The notes under the pieces were generated by a model. That model worked only from the letters and a program-made list of their open reading frames with translations. It made no database searches and was not told where the DNA came from. The translations under genes and the position numbers were made by a program. DNA of 64,000 nt, taken from assembly GCA_963662155.1 (NCBI GenBank), contig OY759269.1:10107600-10171599 (forward strand). Reading direction: 5' to 3'. The first letter of the stretch is position 1. Each line of letters starts with the position of its first letter. Below are positions 50,536 to 60,994 of this stretch, piece by piece. Origin of the DNA: Lamellibrachia columna. Its lineage: Eukaryota > Annelida > Polychaeta > Sabellida > Siboglinidae.

Positions 50536-50780
50536 ATCTGTAGCAGTTCTGTAACAGTTCTGTGTCAGTTATGTAACAGTTCTTTAACAGTTCTGTATCA
50601 GTTCTGTAACAGTTCCATAACAGTTCTGTAACAGTTCTGTGTCAGTTATGTAACAGTTCTTTAACAGTTCTGTATCAGTTCTGTAACAGTTCCATAACAG
50701 TTATCCAACAGTTCCGTATCAGTTATGTAACAGTTCTGTAACATTTATGTTACAGTTTTGTTACAGTTCTGTTACAGTTC
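50536..50780. repeat. 11-bp tandem repeat AGTTCTGTAAC, about 22 copies, 77-bp higher order
   Basis: Degenerate 11-bp units. A seven-unit block (containing CAGTTATGTAACAGTTCTTT) occurs twice in succession from about 50563 and 50640. It lies 200 bp upstream of exon 2. Confidence 0.93.
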
Positions 50781-50990
50781 ACCATGCAACAGTTGTCATA
50801 TTTCCATATGATTGACATAAAAAAACAGTATGCAGGCCTTGACCCTCTGGGCTTCTACCCCCTTTTGTATAGGGGTAGAATAGGAACAGGTAAGTGTTGA
50901 CACTTGTGAACAGTCGTTTGGTGGGTTGGGACCAGGGGTTGCGGGATCATTGCAACAAAAATAACAATTTCTCTTCGATGTTTGTTGCAG

Positions 50991-51123
50991 AAGAAGAGCC
51001 GGGAGGAGAGCGAGGGAAAGGAGAGTGGGGTAGAGATCCTCATCAATGAACCCTACACGGACGGCCCAGGGGGGAGCGGCCAGTACACTCGTAAAATATA
51101 CCACGTAGGAAGTCATCTGCCAG
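50991..51123 (+). CDS. PITPNM: PITPNM coding exon 2 (residues 27-70)
   Basis: Acceptor TTTGTTGCAG|AAG and donor CAG|GTATGT. The exon reads KKSREES then a charged Gly/Glu stretch, VEILINEPYTDGPGGSG, and QYTRKIYHVGSHLP. The NEPY/TDGPGGSGQYT block is the class II PITP lipid-cavity region. Thr59 and Lys61 match the phosphoinositide-contacting Thr59 and Lys61 of PITP-alpha. The exon ends in phase 1, so the Gly71 codon is split with exon 3. It is more G+C-rich than the surrounding AT-rich intron, which supports coding use. Confidence 0.93.
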
Positions 51124-51252
51124 GTATGTTACCACACTCTCTGTGCTGTCTCAGGGTGTAGTTTTTATTGTAAATTCATGATGTAGATATTGTGTAATCT
51201 ATCAGTTCCTACATCTTGCCCACATAAAAGTTTTTATAAACCTAAATTTTTA

Positions 51253-51561
51253 TATACTGTATTTTACCTATTAAACGTACTTGCCCTAACTAGCATACAC
51301 CCCCTTTTTTAATCACCAGGATCCATAATTTTAGAAATTTTACTAGTGTAGAACAACCAAAAGTGTCGCCATCTGGTGTTAAACAGTTGGTACCACTTTT
51401 CAGTTGTTCTACACTAGTCACCAAATGACACCACTAGTGTTAAACTTATTGTCTAGAGAAACAAATTTTGGTGTACGCTTATTAGAACAGATTCCTTGAC
51501 ATGACTGGTTAATTTATTTCAAGCGCAATGTATGTTTATTAGGTTGAATACGGTATGTATA
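51253..51561. mobile_element. Palindromic MITE-like element, copy 2 (intron 2)
   Basis: Best-preserved copy. The end TATACTGTATTTTACCTATT mirrors the other end AGGTTGAATACGGTATGTATA as an imperfect inverted repeat of about 28 bp. An inner inverted repeat is built from ACTAGTGTAGAACAAC ... GTTGTTCTACACTAGT. No ORF, so non-autonomous. Confidence 0.8.
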
Positions 51562-51739
51562 ATTTGACTGATATATGTTGATGAATATTGACCTTGCTGT
51601 TCAGCAGGGGTACCCTGATAGATGGACCAGTGTGGATGGGTGGGCTGGGTTATATAGATAGCACCTGAGGAGCCGTGTAGCTACAATCATTACGTGTTAG
51701 AATCTAGATATAGTTTATAGCATAATAATAACCAGATTG

Positions 51740-51960
51740 TATTATCAGAATTACCAGACTTTGTACCATTAAGGCCACACCACACACAGGTGAACAACTG
51801 GTGGACTGTCGGTAAGACAATGACTTCCTTGTCCACTTGCCGCCTGGAGCTTGTGGACTTAGATGACAGTCCTGTTAATAGATGACAGTTTTTGACAGTC
51901 CTGTTAATGTTAAATCTTGTTAAATGTTGTCCTGTTAAATATGTAGAATGTTGGAATGTG
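51740..51960 (+). mobile_element. LINE 3' UTR fragment (intron 2)
   Basis: Shares CAATGACTTCCTTGTCCACT, CTGGAGCTTGT and GTTAAATCTTGTTAAAT with the 3' UTR after the LINE at 13752-14320. It is a severely 5'-truncated copy. Confidence 0.65.
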
Positions 51961-52284
51961 GGATAATGATATATTGATAATGATGATGACAATGATATTA
52001 TACTTACATGTCTGAATTCTCTCACCAAGCTACATCAACATTTATACAACAGAATCTATTGATCCTGTTCAGACATCTCAGTCAACTACATAATATGACC
52101 ATGATTACTCTTGTGACCTATTTTTCAAGTATGATGATAACTGATAAAAAATGATGGTGTAATCAGTTGCAATAGCTACTATTATTATAATAATATAAAA
52201 TACAATAGTATACATATAATACAATACAATGCTTTTCTTGTTGAATCCTCAAATATACCCTCCAAAGATGACAGACACTTGATT

Positions 52285-52870
52285 TAGATAAGTTCTTATG
52301 TACTGCAGAAACCAGACCTTAGGACCACTCAAAGTGTTTCTCTTCACCACCTGGTGGCAGACCTGTTCATTCCAACACCAACTCAGTTTCTATAGGAATG
52401 ATGCTGCCAAACTGCAATTACTGCACAAATGTTCACATTATGTCCACCCAATTGTTCACATTATGTCCACCTAATTGTTCACGTTATGTCCACCCAATTG
52501 TTCACGTTATGTCCACCCAATTGCTCACATTACGTCTACCCAATTGTTCACGTTATGTCCACCCAGTTGTTCATGTTATGTTCACCCAATTGTTCACATT
52601 ATGTCCACCCAATTGTTCATGTTATGTCCACCCAATTGTTCATGTTGTGTTCATCCATTTGTTCACGTTATGTCCACCCAATTGTTCACGTTATGTCCAC
52701 CCCAATTGTTCACGTTATGTCCACCCAATTGTTCACGTTATGTCCACCCAATTGTTCACGTTATGTCCACCCAATTGTTCACATTATGTCCACCCAATTG
52801 TTCACATTATGTCCGCCCCTGTCTGTGGGGAGCCAGTCATTTATACAGCTGAATGAACTGATTAATTCAT
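52285..52870 (-). mobile_element. SINE copy split by a 23-bp minisatellite (intron 2)
   Basis: The left part (52285-52420) matches the tail of the SINE at 61373-61640 in reverse (TAAGTTCTTATGTACTGCAG, GGCAGACCTGTTCATTCCAA, CACCAACTCAG). The right part (52815-52870) matches its body (CATTTATACAGCTGAATGAACTG). Between them lies the 23-bp array. Confidence 0.65.
52430..52814. repeat. 23-bp minisatellite, about 17 copies
   Basis: The unit is ATTGTTCACGTTATGTCCAC followed by CCA, with A/G and TGTTC/TGCTC variants and one unit with an extra C near 52711. It sits inside a SINE copy. Confidence 0.97.
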
Positions 52871-53121
52871 CTGTGTAAAATTTCTCTCCCTTTTCATCTA
52901 TATAAATGAGTTTCTAGCAGTTCAAGTCCAGTAAATTTAACAGAACTTTAGTTGCTGTATTTAATTCATTGCATACTTTTCTGCATGTTAGTCATCCAGT
53001 TATGTAGAGTGATTTAAACTGGGTAAAATCAGCATGAAATGGAGCAATGGTCCATTTTGATCTAGTAGCACTTGTGTTTACTGTGATAGGGCAGATTAGT
53101 AATGGAGAAATTATGCAGGTA

Positions 53122-53350
53122 GTGGGAAGCACGGTGGTCTAATGGTTAGTGCATCTGCTTGTCGATCAAGAGGACGGTGGATCAATTCTACCTCCACCGT
53201 TTCAAAGCTTGGACAATTTCGTTCATCCCACTTTGCCTGTGTCTTTTGGAATAGACAGCAAAAGCCAGTGGTCTCTTCTGTCTGGTGTCTATGCCATGGG
53301 AAGTAAAAGATCCAATGCAGGGAAATGGATAAAACCTGTGATGGACTCAC
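53122..53350 (+). mobile_element. tRNA-derived SINE (intron 2)
   Basis: The head reads GGAAGCACGGTGGTCTAATG then GTTAGTGCATCTGCTTGTCG. An A box TGGTCTAATGG lies at 53135-53145 and a B-box-like GGTGGATCAATTC at 53176-53188, spaced as in a tRNA. The anticodon position reads CGA. The acceptor stem is not intact, so it is not a functional tRNA gene. Confidence 0.7.
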
Positions 53351-53811
53351 TCACTCTAGAAAAGGACACTCTTAAATTAACCCTTAGTACAATATCTTAG
53401 TAGGACTTTGCTGAGTAATTATCCAGATCCAGATGTAACTAACAAATATATAGAAAAGTAAAACTGTTTGAACTACAATAGACATTATGCAGTCCACAGC
53501 TTATCCTCATTGTTGAACCTTTATTTCCCATTGGATATGGGTAGAAGGGATATATATATATAAAGTTTAAAATACGCATATCAGGTTTGTCACATTCCTT
53601 CCCTTATAACAAGGGATAGGCAAATTGTATATTTTTTGTTGGAACAAATGCTTGGCTATCATCTTGTGATTTGAAAGCACTACCTCAGAGAGAAGTTACA
53701 CTACACAGCCCTGGCATTCAAGGACACTGACATAATGATGACGTGGAGACATTTATTAGTACTGGATTTCCAAGCTGCTGCCAACTAGCATCCAGAAGTG
53801 TTCATTATAGC

Positions 53812-54075
53812 TCACGTTGGTGCTGCAATTACCTGGACTTGCACAGCTTGCCTGGGCAAATGACTGATGGCAGTGGCTCGTGCAGGTGCCTTCTGTAGGA
53901 ATTGTCTGGCTTCATAATTACCTATGATTGCTGGTTGGACATTATGTGCACGAGCCTGACGAGTTAGATGCAGAGCTGTTTCCATTGCCAGTTGGTTCTC
54001 CACAAGAAACTGGTTGATGTCTTCATTGTCTGTTGGTTGTTGGATGTGAATCTCTACAAGAGATTGGAGGGACAT
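53812..54075 (-). CDS. Unrecognised 87-codon ORF (hypothetical)
   Basis: The minus-strand frame starts at ATG 54075 and reads MSLQSLVEIHIQQPTDNEDI, then NQFLVENQLAMETALHLTRQ, Ala/Gln-rich sequence and QVQVIAAPT. Its first 20 residues fall in the 62-bp repeat that follows, and the rest is unique. Residue composition is protein-like and helical, and the DNA is less AT-rich than its surroundings. I recognise no family. It lies antisense in intron 2 and could be an old transposon fragment or chance. Confidence 0.2.
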   Translation of the reverse strand: MSLQSLVEIHIQQPTDNEDINQFLVENQLAMETALHLTRQARAHNVQPAIIGNYEARQFLQKAPARATAISHLPRQAVQVQVIAAPT

Positions 54076-55187
54076 GTGATGTCTTCATTGTCTTTTGGTT
54101 GTTGGGTGTAGATCTCTACACGATACTGAAGGGATGGCTGATGTCTTCATTGTTAGTTGGTTGTTGGATGTGGATCTCTACAAGAGACTGGAGGAATGGC
54201 TGATGTCTTCATTGTCAGTCGGTTGTTGGGTGTAGATCTCTACAAGAGACTGAAGGGATGGCTGATGTCTTCATTGTTAGTTGGTTGTTGGATGTGGATC
54301 TCTACAAGAGGCTGGAGGAATGGCTGATGTCTTCATTGTCAGTCGGTTGTTGGGTGTAGATCTCTACAAGAGACTGAAGGGATGGCTGATGTCTTCATTG
54401 TCAGTTGGTTGTTGGATGTGGATCTCTACAAGAGGCTGGAGGAATGGCTGATGTCTTCATTGTCAGTCGGTTGTTGGGTGTAGATCTCTACAAGAGACTG
54501 AAGGGATGGCTGATGTCTTCATTGTTAGTTGGTTGTTGGATGTGGATCTCTACAAGAGGCTGGAGGAATGGCTGATGTCTTCATTGTCAGTCGGTTGTTG
54601 GGTGTAGATCTCTACAAGAGACTGAAGGGATGGCTGATGTCTTCATTGTTAGTTGGTTGTTGGATGTGGATCTCTACAAGAGACTGAAGGGATTGCAGAT
54701 GTCTTCATTGCCAGTTGATTGTTGGGTGTTGATCTCTACAAGAGACTGAAGGGATGGCTGATGTATAAAAAAGTGATGGGATGGCTGATGTATTCATTGT
54801 CAGTTGGTTGTGGGGTGTTGATCTCTATAAGAAAGTGATGGGATGGCTGATGTCTTCATTGTCAGTTTGTTGTTGGGTGTAGATCTAGAGACTGAAGGGA
54901 TGGCTGATGTCTTCATTGTCAGTTGGTTGTGGGGTGTTGATCTCTATAAGAAAATGATGGGATGGCTGATGTCTTCATTGTCAGTTTGTTGTTGGGTGTA
55001 GATCTAAAGACTGAAGGGATGGCTGATGTCTTCATTGTCAGTTTGTTGTGGGGTGTTGATCTCTATAAGAAAGTGATGGGATGGCTGATGTCTTCATTGT
55101 CAGTTTGTTGTTGGGTGTAGATCTAAAGACTGAAGGGATGGCTGATGTCTTCATTGTCAGTTGGTTGTTGGGTGTAGAGACTGAAGT
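54000..55187. repeat. 62-bp minisatellite, about 19 copies, alternating dimers (intron 2)
   Basis: The unit contains ATGGCTGATGTCTTCATTGT, CAGTTGGTTGTTGG, and GTGTAGATCTCTACAAGAGA then CTGAAGGG. Two versions alternate (TGGATGTGGATC...GGAGGA and TGGGTGTAGATC...GAAGGG), giving a 124-bp dimer. Units from about 54760 onward are shorter and more diverged. Confidence 0.96.
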
Positions 55188-55861
55188 GAAACATTTAAAT
55201 GTATAATTAAAATGTAAGTCCAACTTTAAATGATAGTTTCACCAGTATCAGGTTGTATTCAATTCAATTGTAGTATGTTTGCTACTTTAGCCTTGCATTC
55301 TTACTGCCAAGCAAATAAAGAGAAGTTAGAGTGATGAGATCCGTATACAACAAATTAGTCTTATGGATGTACATTTGTTAAATATGTTTAATAATATTGA
55401 CAATAATAATTTTTTCAAGACATAAAGGTACCATGAAATATACAAAATGAAAAGAAATATTTTTATGTACAATAATAAATTATACACAATTCCATAATAG
55501 TGTATAATGCACATGATCTGTGAAAACGAGAAGTGGTATATACATCACTGTTAAGAATGCACTGTACAATTAAATTTGTGGAAATAGACAACCGGCTCAT
55601 TAAACTATAATTATATACTATAATTATAGTAAATAGGCAGGTTATGTAGAGTCCTGAATGCATTATTTTATGATACAAGAAAATAAAATGCTTCACATCG
55701 TTGTTGAGCTGACATTAGAATAAACACACACAAGCACATTTTTTATAATTTGTTTATTAACATGATTGAACTAAGCTTGGTGCTAGTAAGTGAATGTCAT
55801 TTACCCCGTTACTACAGGGATTGGGAAGAACACTCCAGTAAATCCTTGTCTGTCTTTGTAG
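55188..55861. other. Intronic stretch (end of intron 2)
   Basis: AT-rich, nothing recognised apart from the splice acceptor of exon 3. Confidence 0.5.
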
Positions 55862-56065
55862 GCTGGTTCCAGGCTATACTTCCCAAGTCTGCCTTACAGG
55901 TTGAGGAGGAAGCATGGAATGCGTATCCCTACACTAAGACTATTTACCGCTGCCCTTTTATACAGAAGTTTATGCTAGAGATAGAGACACGCTACTATAA
56001 TGATGGTGGTGACCAGGAGAATGTATTTAACCTCTCGGCCGCAGAACAACGCAACCGGGTGGTTG
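55862..56065 (+). CDS. PITPNM: PITPNM coding exon 3 (residues 71-138)
   Basis: Acceptor TGTCTTTGTAG|GC and donor GGTTG|GTAGGT. It encodes GWFQAILPKSALQVEEEAWN, AYPYTKTIYRCPFIQKF, MLEIETRYYNDGGDQENVFN and LSAAEQRNRVV. This is the central beta-sheet part of the PITP fold. The EE-x-WNAYPY motif contains Asn90, a conserved inositol-contacting residue. Residue 95 is Thr where PITP-alpha has Cys95; Thr at this position is usual in Nir/rdgB proteins. Phase 1 at both ends. Confidence 0.94.
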
Positions 56066-56382
56066 GTAGGTACCGCATTCTATGATTCACACAAATCCTT
56101 TCTTAATGAGTTAGTTGTGTGGTTGTTTCAATAAGTTAATGTGGTTGTTAGATGCTACGTTTTAATTAATTATTTATTAATCAGATGTTTTCATCACTTT
56201 GTTGAATTCATTCAAGCAGTTACTATGACAGTAATTACCATTTAAATAATTGTTCCACATTTAGGTTCCCATAAACTAAGATTTTTTAAAGAGAGGTACT
56301 AGAATTTATTCTTAATGTTATAATTTTCTCTGAACAATGTCATTGTTAATGTCAGTTGTTAATATGTCATTGTTAATATAAA

Positions 56383-56472
<90 letters not shown>

Positions 56473-56627
56473 GCTAACTATTTTGAATAAGATTACTGAA
56501 ACTATTCATTATAAAATTACAACGAGTAAAGCAATTATAGTGTTTGTCTGCAATTATTAGCATAATGACCTCATTGGTGGCATCTGAATGTAAACCTACT
56601 GCTACTGTGCTGTGCTGTGCTGCACAG
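56066..56627. other. Intron 3 with (TA)n microsatellite
   Basis: AT-rich intron. (TG)n/(TA)n run at 56383-56467. A (GTGCT)n-like pyrimidine-poor tract directly precedes the acceptor of exon 4. Confidence 0.8.
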
Positions 56628-56873
56628 ACCATCTGGATATTGTCAGAGACACAATTTCGTCCGGAGACTACAAGAGCGAAGAAGACCCGGAACTGTTCAA
56701 ATCGAAGCAGACAGGTCGTGGCCCCCTGGAGATGGACTGGCTGCAGAAGTATTCGAAGGCGGCCCGTGACCCAGGCAGTAACATGGCCATCATGTGTGCC
56801 TACAAACTGTGTAAAGTAGAGTTCCGTTACTGGGGCATGCAGAGCAAGATTGAGAGGTTTATCCATGACGTAG
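56628..56873 (+). CDS. PITPNM: PITPNM coding exon 4 (residues 139-220)
   Basis: Acceptor GCTGTGCTGCACAG|AC and donor GTAG|GTGAGT. It encodes the DHLDIVRDTI helix, DYKSEEDPELFKSKQTGRGP, a variable stretch, then IMCAYKLCKVEFRYWGMQSK and IERFIHDV. The TGRGPL and CAYKLCKVEFRYWG motifs are hallmarks of class II PITP domains. Between the GRGPL region and CAYKL, this protein carries roughly 8-10 extra residues (about AARDPGSNMA) compared with vertebrate Nir proteins as I recall them. They lie in a loop and are encoded in frame within a well-supported exon. An in-frame cryptic intron is not excluded but looks unlikely. Confidence 0.94.
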
Positions 56874-57138
56874 GTGAGTCTAGTGCAGATTTCATGTCGG
56901 GTTTTCTGTGTAAACAAGCAATTATTCTAAGTAAAGTTTCACGTGTAAAAGCAGTTACAACATTACAACATGTAAGTTGGTACCAGAAAGGTAATGTTTT
57001 TTAATTTGATTGATCTGAGCCTGTATACATATTGCACGTTGAACAGGGCAGGCTATTAAGCAGATCAGGGCAGACCAGGTCAGCTGTTCTTGTTTTAGTT
57101 AAAACACATTTGGGCCGTCAAGATGTTGGAATAGATAA

Positions 57139-57440
57139 ATTGTATTCAATCTAACAAGTATACAGTGTGCTTGAAAAATATCAAGGAATCTGTTCTTATA
57201 AGTGTACACCAAAATTTTATTCTCTAAAAAATATGGTAACTGTTTATTACTAGAGTTGTCATATTTGGTGACTAGTGTAGAACAACTGAAAAGTGGTGCC
57301 AACTGTTTAACACCAGATGGCGACACTTTTCAATTGTTCCACAGTAGTCAAATTATAATGATAAGGGACCTACTTATTAAAAAAGGGATGTACACTAATT
57401 AGGACATGTTTATTACATGTTTTTACGATAGAGTTAGGGT
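57139..57440. mobile_element. Palindromic MITE-like element, copy 3 (intron 4)
   Basis: Contains GTGTACACCAAAATTTTATT, GACTAGTGTAGAACAACTGA and AACACCAGATGGCGACACTT, with outer ends TGTATTCAATCTAAC... and ...GGACATGTTTATTACATG. It lies about 80 bp upstream of exon 5. Confidence 0.75.
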
Positions 57441-57520
57441 TAAGACAAGGTAGTTTGTACTATATAACATGATTTACGATAAAACAATGATCAGAAGAAA
57501 CTTTGTTGTTTTAACTGAAG

Positions 57521-57684
57521 GTTTGCGCAAGACGATGTTGCGAGCCCATCGCCAGGCATGGTGTTGGCAGGACGAGTACTACGGACTCACTATGGCCGAC
57601 ATCCGCAAACTTGAGCGAGAGACGCAGCTCGCCCTAGAGAAGAAGATGAACGAAGATGCGGACAGGGACTCAACCGTCGTGCTG
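57521..57684 (+). CDS. PITPNM: PITPNM coding exon 5 (residues 221-275), end of PITP domain
   Basis: Acceptor TTTTAACTGAAG|GT and donor GTGCTG|GTCAGT. It encodes GLRKTMLRAHRQAWCWQDEY, YGLTMADIRKLERETQLALE and a short charged tail. The HRQAWCWQDEW/Y and MADIRKLE motifs are the C-terminal helices of the PITP fold. Glu252 in IRKLE is the likely equivalent of Glu248 of PITP-alpha. Unlike its neighbours the exon ends in phase 0, marking the step from domain to linker. If the GTCAGT donor is skipped, the reading frame stays open for 12 more codons, so intron retention would give a short alternative tail. Confidence 0.92.
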
Positions 57685-57729
57685 GTCAGTCTTGGTTTAC
57701 ACGGGTTTTACACACAGGTTCTCAACAAC

Positions 57730-58180
57730 TAGTGTATGTAAGTTCTTACATAGCACTGTATCCAGTCCTTGGGACTGTTCAAAACACTTTATACATCACC
57801 CCCTGGCAGACCTGTTCTTTAAACTTCACCCCCTGGCAGACATGTTCTTTATACTTCACCCCCTGGCAGACCTGTTCTTTATACTTCACTCCCTGAGTTG
57901 GTGTTCATTCATTTGAACACCAACTCGACTTCTCTGGGAAGCATTCAGCCACTATTACAAAGACTACTCATTCATTGATATCCAATCGATCGATAATTCA
58001 ATCAAGTTTATGCCCAAAAATATGTTATCCGCCACTGCCCAGTATTCATTTCTACAGCAGAATGAACTGAGGCAACGTGCAGTGAGCAAAACTGCCCTAG
58101 CTTTGAAATGGCAGCAAGAGGATTTAAGCCCTGGTCCTCTTGATTGAGACTCCAATGTTCTAACTGCTATGGTCCTGCAG
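57730..58180 (-). mobile_element. tRNA-derived SINE (intron 5), with an internal 30-bp repeat
   Basis: On the minus strand the head reads GGACCATAGCAGTTAGAACA, then TCAATCAAGAGGACCAGGGC and TTAAATCCTCTTGCTGCCAT. Body and tail match the SINE at 61373 (TTGCCTCAGTTCATTCTGCT; GCTTCCCAGAGAAGTCGAGT). About four copies of a 30-bp unit (TTCACCCCCTGGCAGACCTG) lie at about 57785-57895 inside it. Confidence 0.75.
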
Positions 58181-58334
58181 TAAATACAGTAGAACTCCTC
58201 TAAAACGGCCTGATTAAAGGTGGCCGATGTGGTCTGATTAAAGGGGTGGCCGAATTACAAAGGCTGGTCAGATATACAATTATAGCCAATTGTACTCTTT
58301 TAGTACATGACGTTTGTACATTATATATGTGTAG

Positions 58335-58730
<396 letters not shown>

Positions 58731-58965
58731 TGTTTTACAGGTACTTTTGCTGCATGACGTATGTGTGTATATGTATATGTATATATATTCTTTCTACACA
58801 TACTTTTAATGCACAACGCATATACATATATCTATGGGCTTTTTGTCTGAACCTAAACATTATTATTAGACAGACATGGGAAAAACAAACTGGAATACGG
58901 TGGCCATTTCCAAGGGGTGACCACTTTGAGGGGTTTTACTGTTATCTGTTTTGACACTCCCCCAG

Positions 58966-59182
58966 GATGTGACAGAGTCGACGCCGCCTCCAGGACTGTC
59001 AGAGAACAACACAAACCCTGCTGACAGTGATGTGGCAGTGACAAGCATCACAACAGAGTCACACCTGCCTGTCAACCAGGAAAGTCCTGCAATCAGGCTG
59101 GCCTCTACTCGACTGTCTGGCATCGACCCAGGTTACAGGAAGGAATCCTGGGCATCAGTCAGATCGGCCTTCAGTCGACCAG
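58966..59182 (+). CDS. PITPNM: PITPNM coding exon 6 (residues 276-347), linker
   Basis: Acceptor GACACTCCCCCAG|GATGTG and donor CGACCAG|GTAACT. It encodes a Ser/Thr/Pro/Asp-rich, apparently disordered linker that begins DVTESTPPPGLSENNTNPAD and ends ESWASVRSAFSRP. It has little specific similarity to other proteins, as expected for the region between the PITP domain and the FFAT motif. Support comes from the long open frame, balanced base composition, and phases that join exons 5 (phase 0) and 7 (phase 1). The C-terminal SWASVRSAFSRP piece may be a phosphorylatable basic motif; that is inference. Confidence 0.85.
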
Positions 59183-59704
59183 GTAACTGAATGCTATGCC
59201 CTTTAGGGATTTTGTAAATATGCAAAATTCCAATAATGCAACAAAACTAGGAGTTGCGTGGGTGCATCAGGATGCCACTTGGATTATAAAAAAATTGGAA
59301 TGGTGCATTTTTTACAGTTTTTTCATTCATGACTTTAATTTGATTCGTTTTTGGATAAGGATGTGGGTATGTGGGGGTCAGTCCTATCTGATTTTGTTAT
59401 CATCAAATTTATTTATATTTACAAAGTCCCTTAGTCTGTAACTTTTAAAGGAAATTGGTTCAAATTTTACACAAATATTATTATTACATGAATTTTGTTT
59501 TATTATTACATGGATTTTATTATCATTTTATGTTATTCAGGGGTTTTACGATGTTCTGTTAAGGTTTTCTACTTCATATAAGAGCAAATCCCTCAGAATT
59601 GAAGATTATGTTCACATTTATCTCAAACATATACTTTATGGAATATAGATTATTTTACACATGTAATACTACTGCATATTGCAACTATTTTAACTGTTTT
59701 ACTT
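59183..59704. other. Intron 6, 5' part
   Basis: AT-rich, nothing recognised. Confidence 0.5.
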
Positions 59705-60835
59705 GAATAGTAAGTTAGTAAGTAAGTCAGTTTATTTCTTCATCATCGTCAGGTACAATATAAGGCAAAACAAAAACAATAAAGAAAGTGGCTACCAGAG
59801 AAGTATAAACTTACCTGACTGGTAGCCAGTTAAATCAAACTAGTAAACTCCAAATAAAAATGTTTACTTCAAGGAGACCTATGAACAATAATCATAATGT
59901 TTGTACCAGCAACCATAAGATTTTAAAGGATTTGTTGCCACGTGTTTCATTTCATAAAACACATATATGGCAGAGCATTTCCATTATTAATTAATCAACA
60001 CAGATTATAAATTTTCTGGTTTTGTTCTTAAACATGTTTAACGATTTTGAGGTTTTTATTTCCACTGGTAGTTTATTCCAGAGTCATACACCAGTTAATT
60101 TCAAACAGTTTTCTCCAATCCAATTTTTATGACCTCACTATTATTAAGTTTATAGAATTGATTGAATACACAAGGGTGTAGATTACTGTGTTGTTTATAC
60201 ACAAATATAAGAATGTTAAGTGTAGATAATTCACCATCTTTTAGAATATTGAGTTCCCGGTGTAGCACAGTGGAACTACCGCAATGTTTACATTTAGCTA
60301 ATGTTTTACATAAGAGATCTCGGGTCACTTGTATTTTTGCTAAGATTCTTCTTCACACTTCCTCGTATAATTCAATCCCATTACTAATGCGGGTAAATGC
60401 GTAGGACTTATGAATGAAGAGATATGATGAAATATAGATAATTTCATACACAGTTCCTTAATATGTTTAGACCATGACAGTTTACAGTCCAGATAAATGC
60501 TAAGATATTTGGCTGATTTAACCAATTCAGTTTGTTTATCCTGTAGCAATAATGGTACACTTGTATCATGCAGATGTCTACAGACAGATGTGTGGTCTAC
60601 AGCATTAGATATATCATTAATATACAATAGGAATAACACTGGTCCCAAAATAGAGTCCTGTGGGACACCAGATTAAACATATGCATATTCTGATACCATG
60701 TCATTAAGGTTAGCACATTGCTGCCTTTTATTTAAATAATTTAGATAAAATGTTATTACTATCCAGGAAATCTAATAACTTCTTTAACATAAATTTGTCA
60801 AGGATTTTATTGAAAACACACATCAGTTTAATATA
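59705..60835 (-). pseudogene. LINE fragment (L2/CR1-like reverse transcriptase), antisense in intron 6
   Basis: Reading the minus strand from 60835: FNKILDKFMLKKLLDFL, NYLNKRQQCANLNDMVSEYA, then SGVPQDSILGPVLFLLYIND, LVKSAKYLSIYLDCKLSWSK and HIKELCMKLSIFHHISSFI. The C-terminal helices and the 3' end, AATAAACTGACTTACTTACT (complement of about 59715-59740), follow. The YADD region is deleted between ISNAVDHTSV and HDTSVPLLL. The element is dead. It ends only about 60 bp before the exon 7 acceptor. A hairpin GGCTACCAG...CTGGTAGCC lies at 59790-59829. Confidence 0.85.
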
Positions 60836-60895
60836 CATACATACGTGTCACAAGATTAATATAATGTCACATGACAATCCCACCTCTGCCACCAG

Positions 60896-60994
60896 GGTCC
60901 AACCTAGCGCTGTCCGACTGGCAGCAGATGGACAGTCTGGAGCAGCTGAGAACACCAAGCTCAGACGAAGACGAAGAGTTCTTTGATGCGTGTG
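60896..60994 (+). CDS. PITPNM: PITPNM coding exon 7 (residues 348-380), FFAT core
   Basis: Acceptor CCTCTGCCACCAG|GGTCC and donor GCGTGTG|GTAAGA. It encodes a segment starting SNLALSDWQQMDSLEQLR, then an acidic run TPSSDEDEEFFDAC. With the Asp that starts exon 8 this completes an FFAT motif (E-F-F-D-A-C-D, residues 375-381) with an acidic upstream tract. In animal Nir proteins the equivalent EFFDA motif binds the MSP domain of VAP-A/B on the ER. The FFAT codons are split by intron 7. A 25-bp minisatellite starts at the first base of that intron. Confidence 0.92.

Noticed and set aside
53122..53195. A functional tRNA gene
   Set aside because: A and B boxes are tRNA-like, but the acceptor stem does not pair and a SINE body follows.
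57685..57732. In-frame extension of exon 5 past the GTCAGT donor as the main form
   Set aside because: The next exon (58966) starts in phase 0 and joins correctly to the donor at 57685. The extension ends at a stop after 12 codons plus the overlap, so it would truncate the protein.
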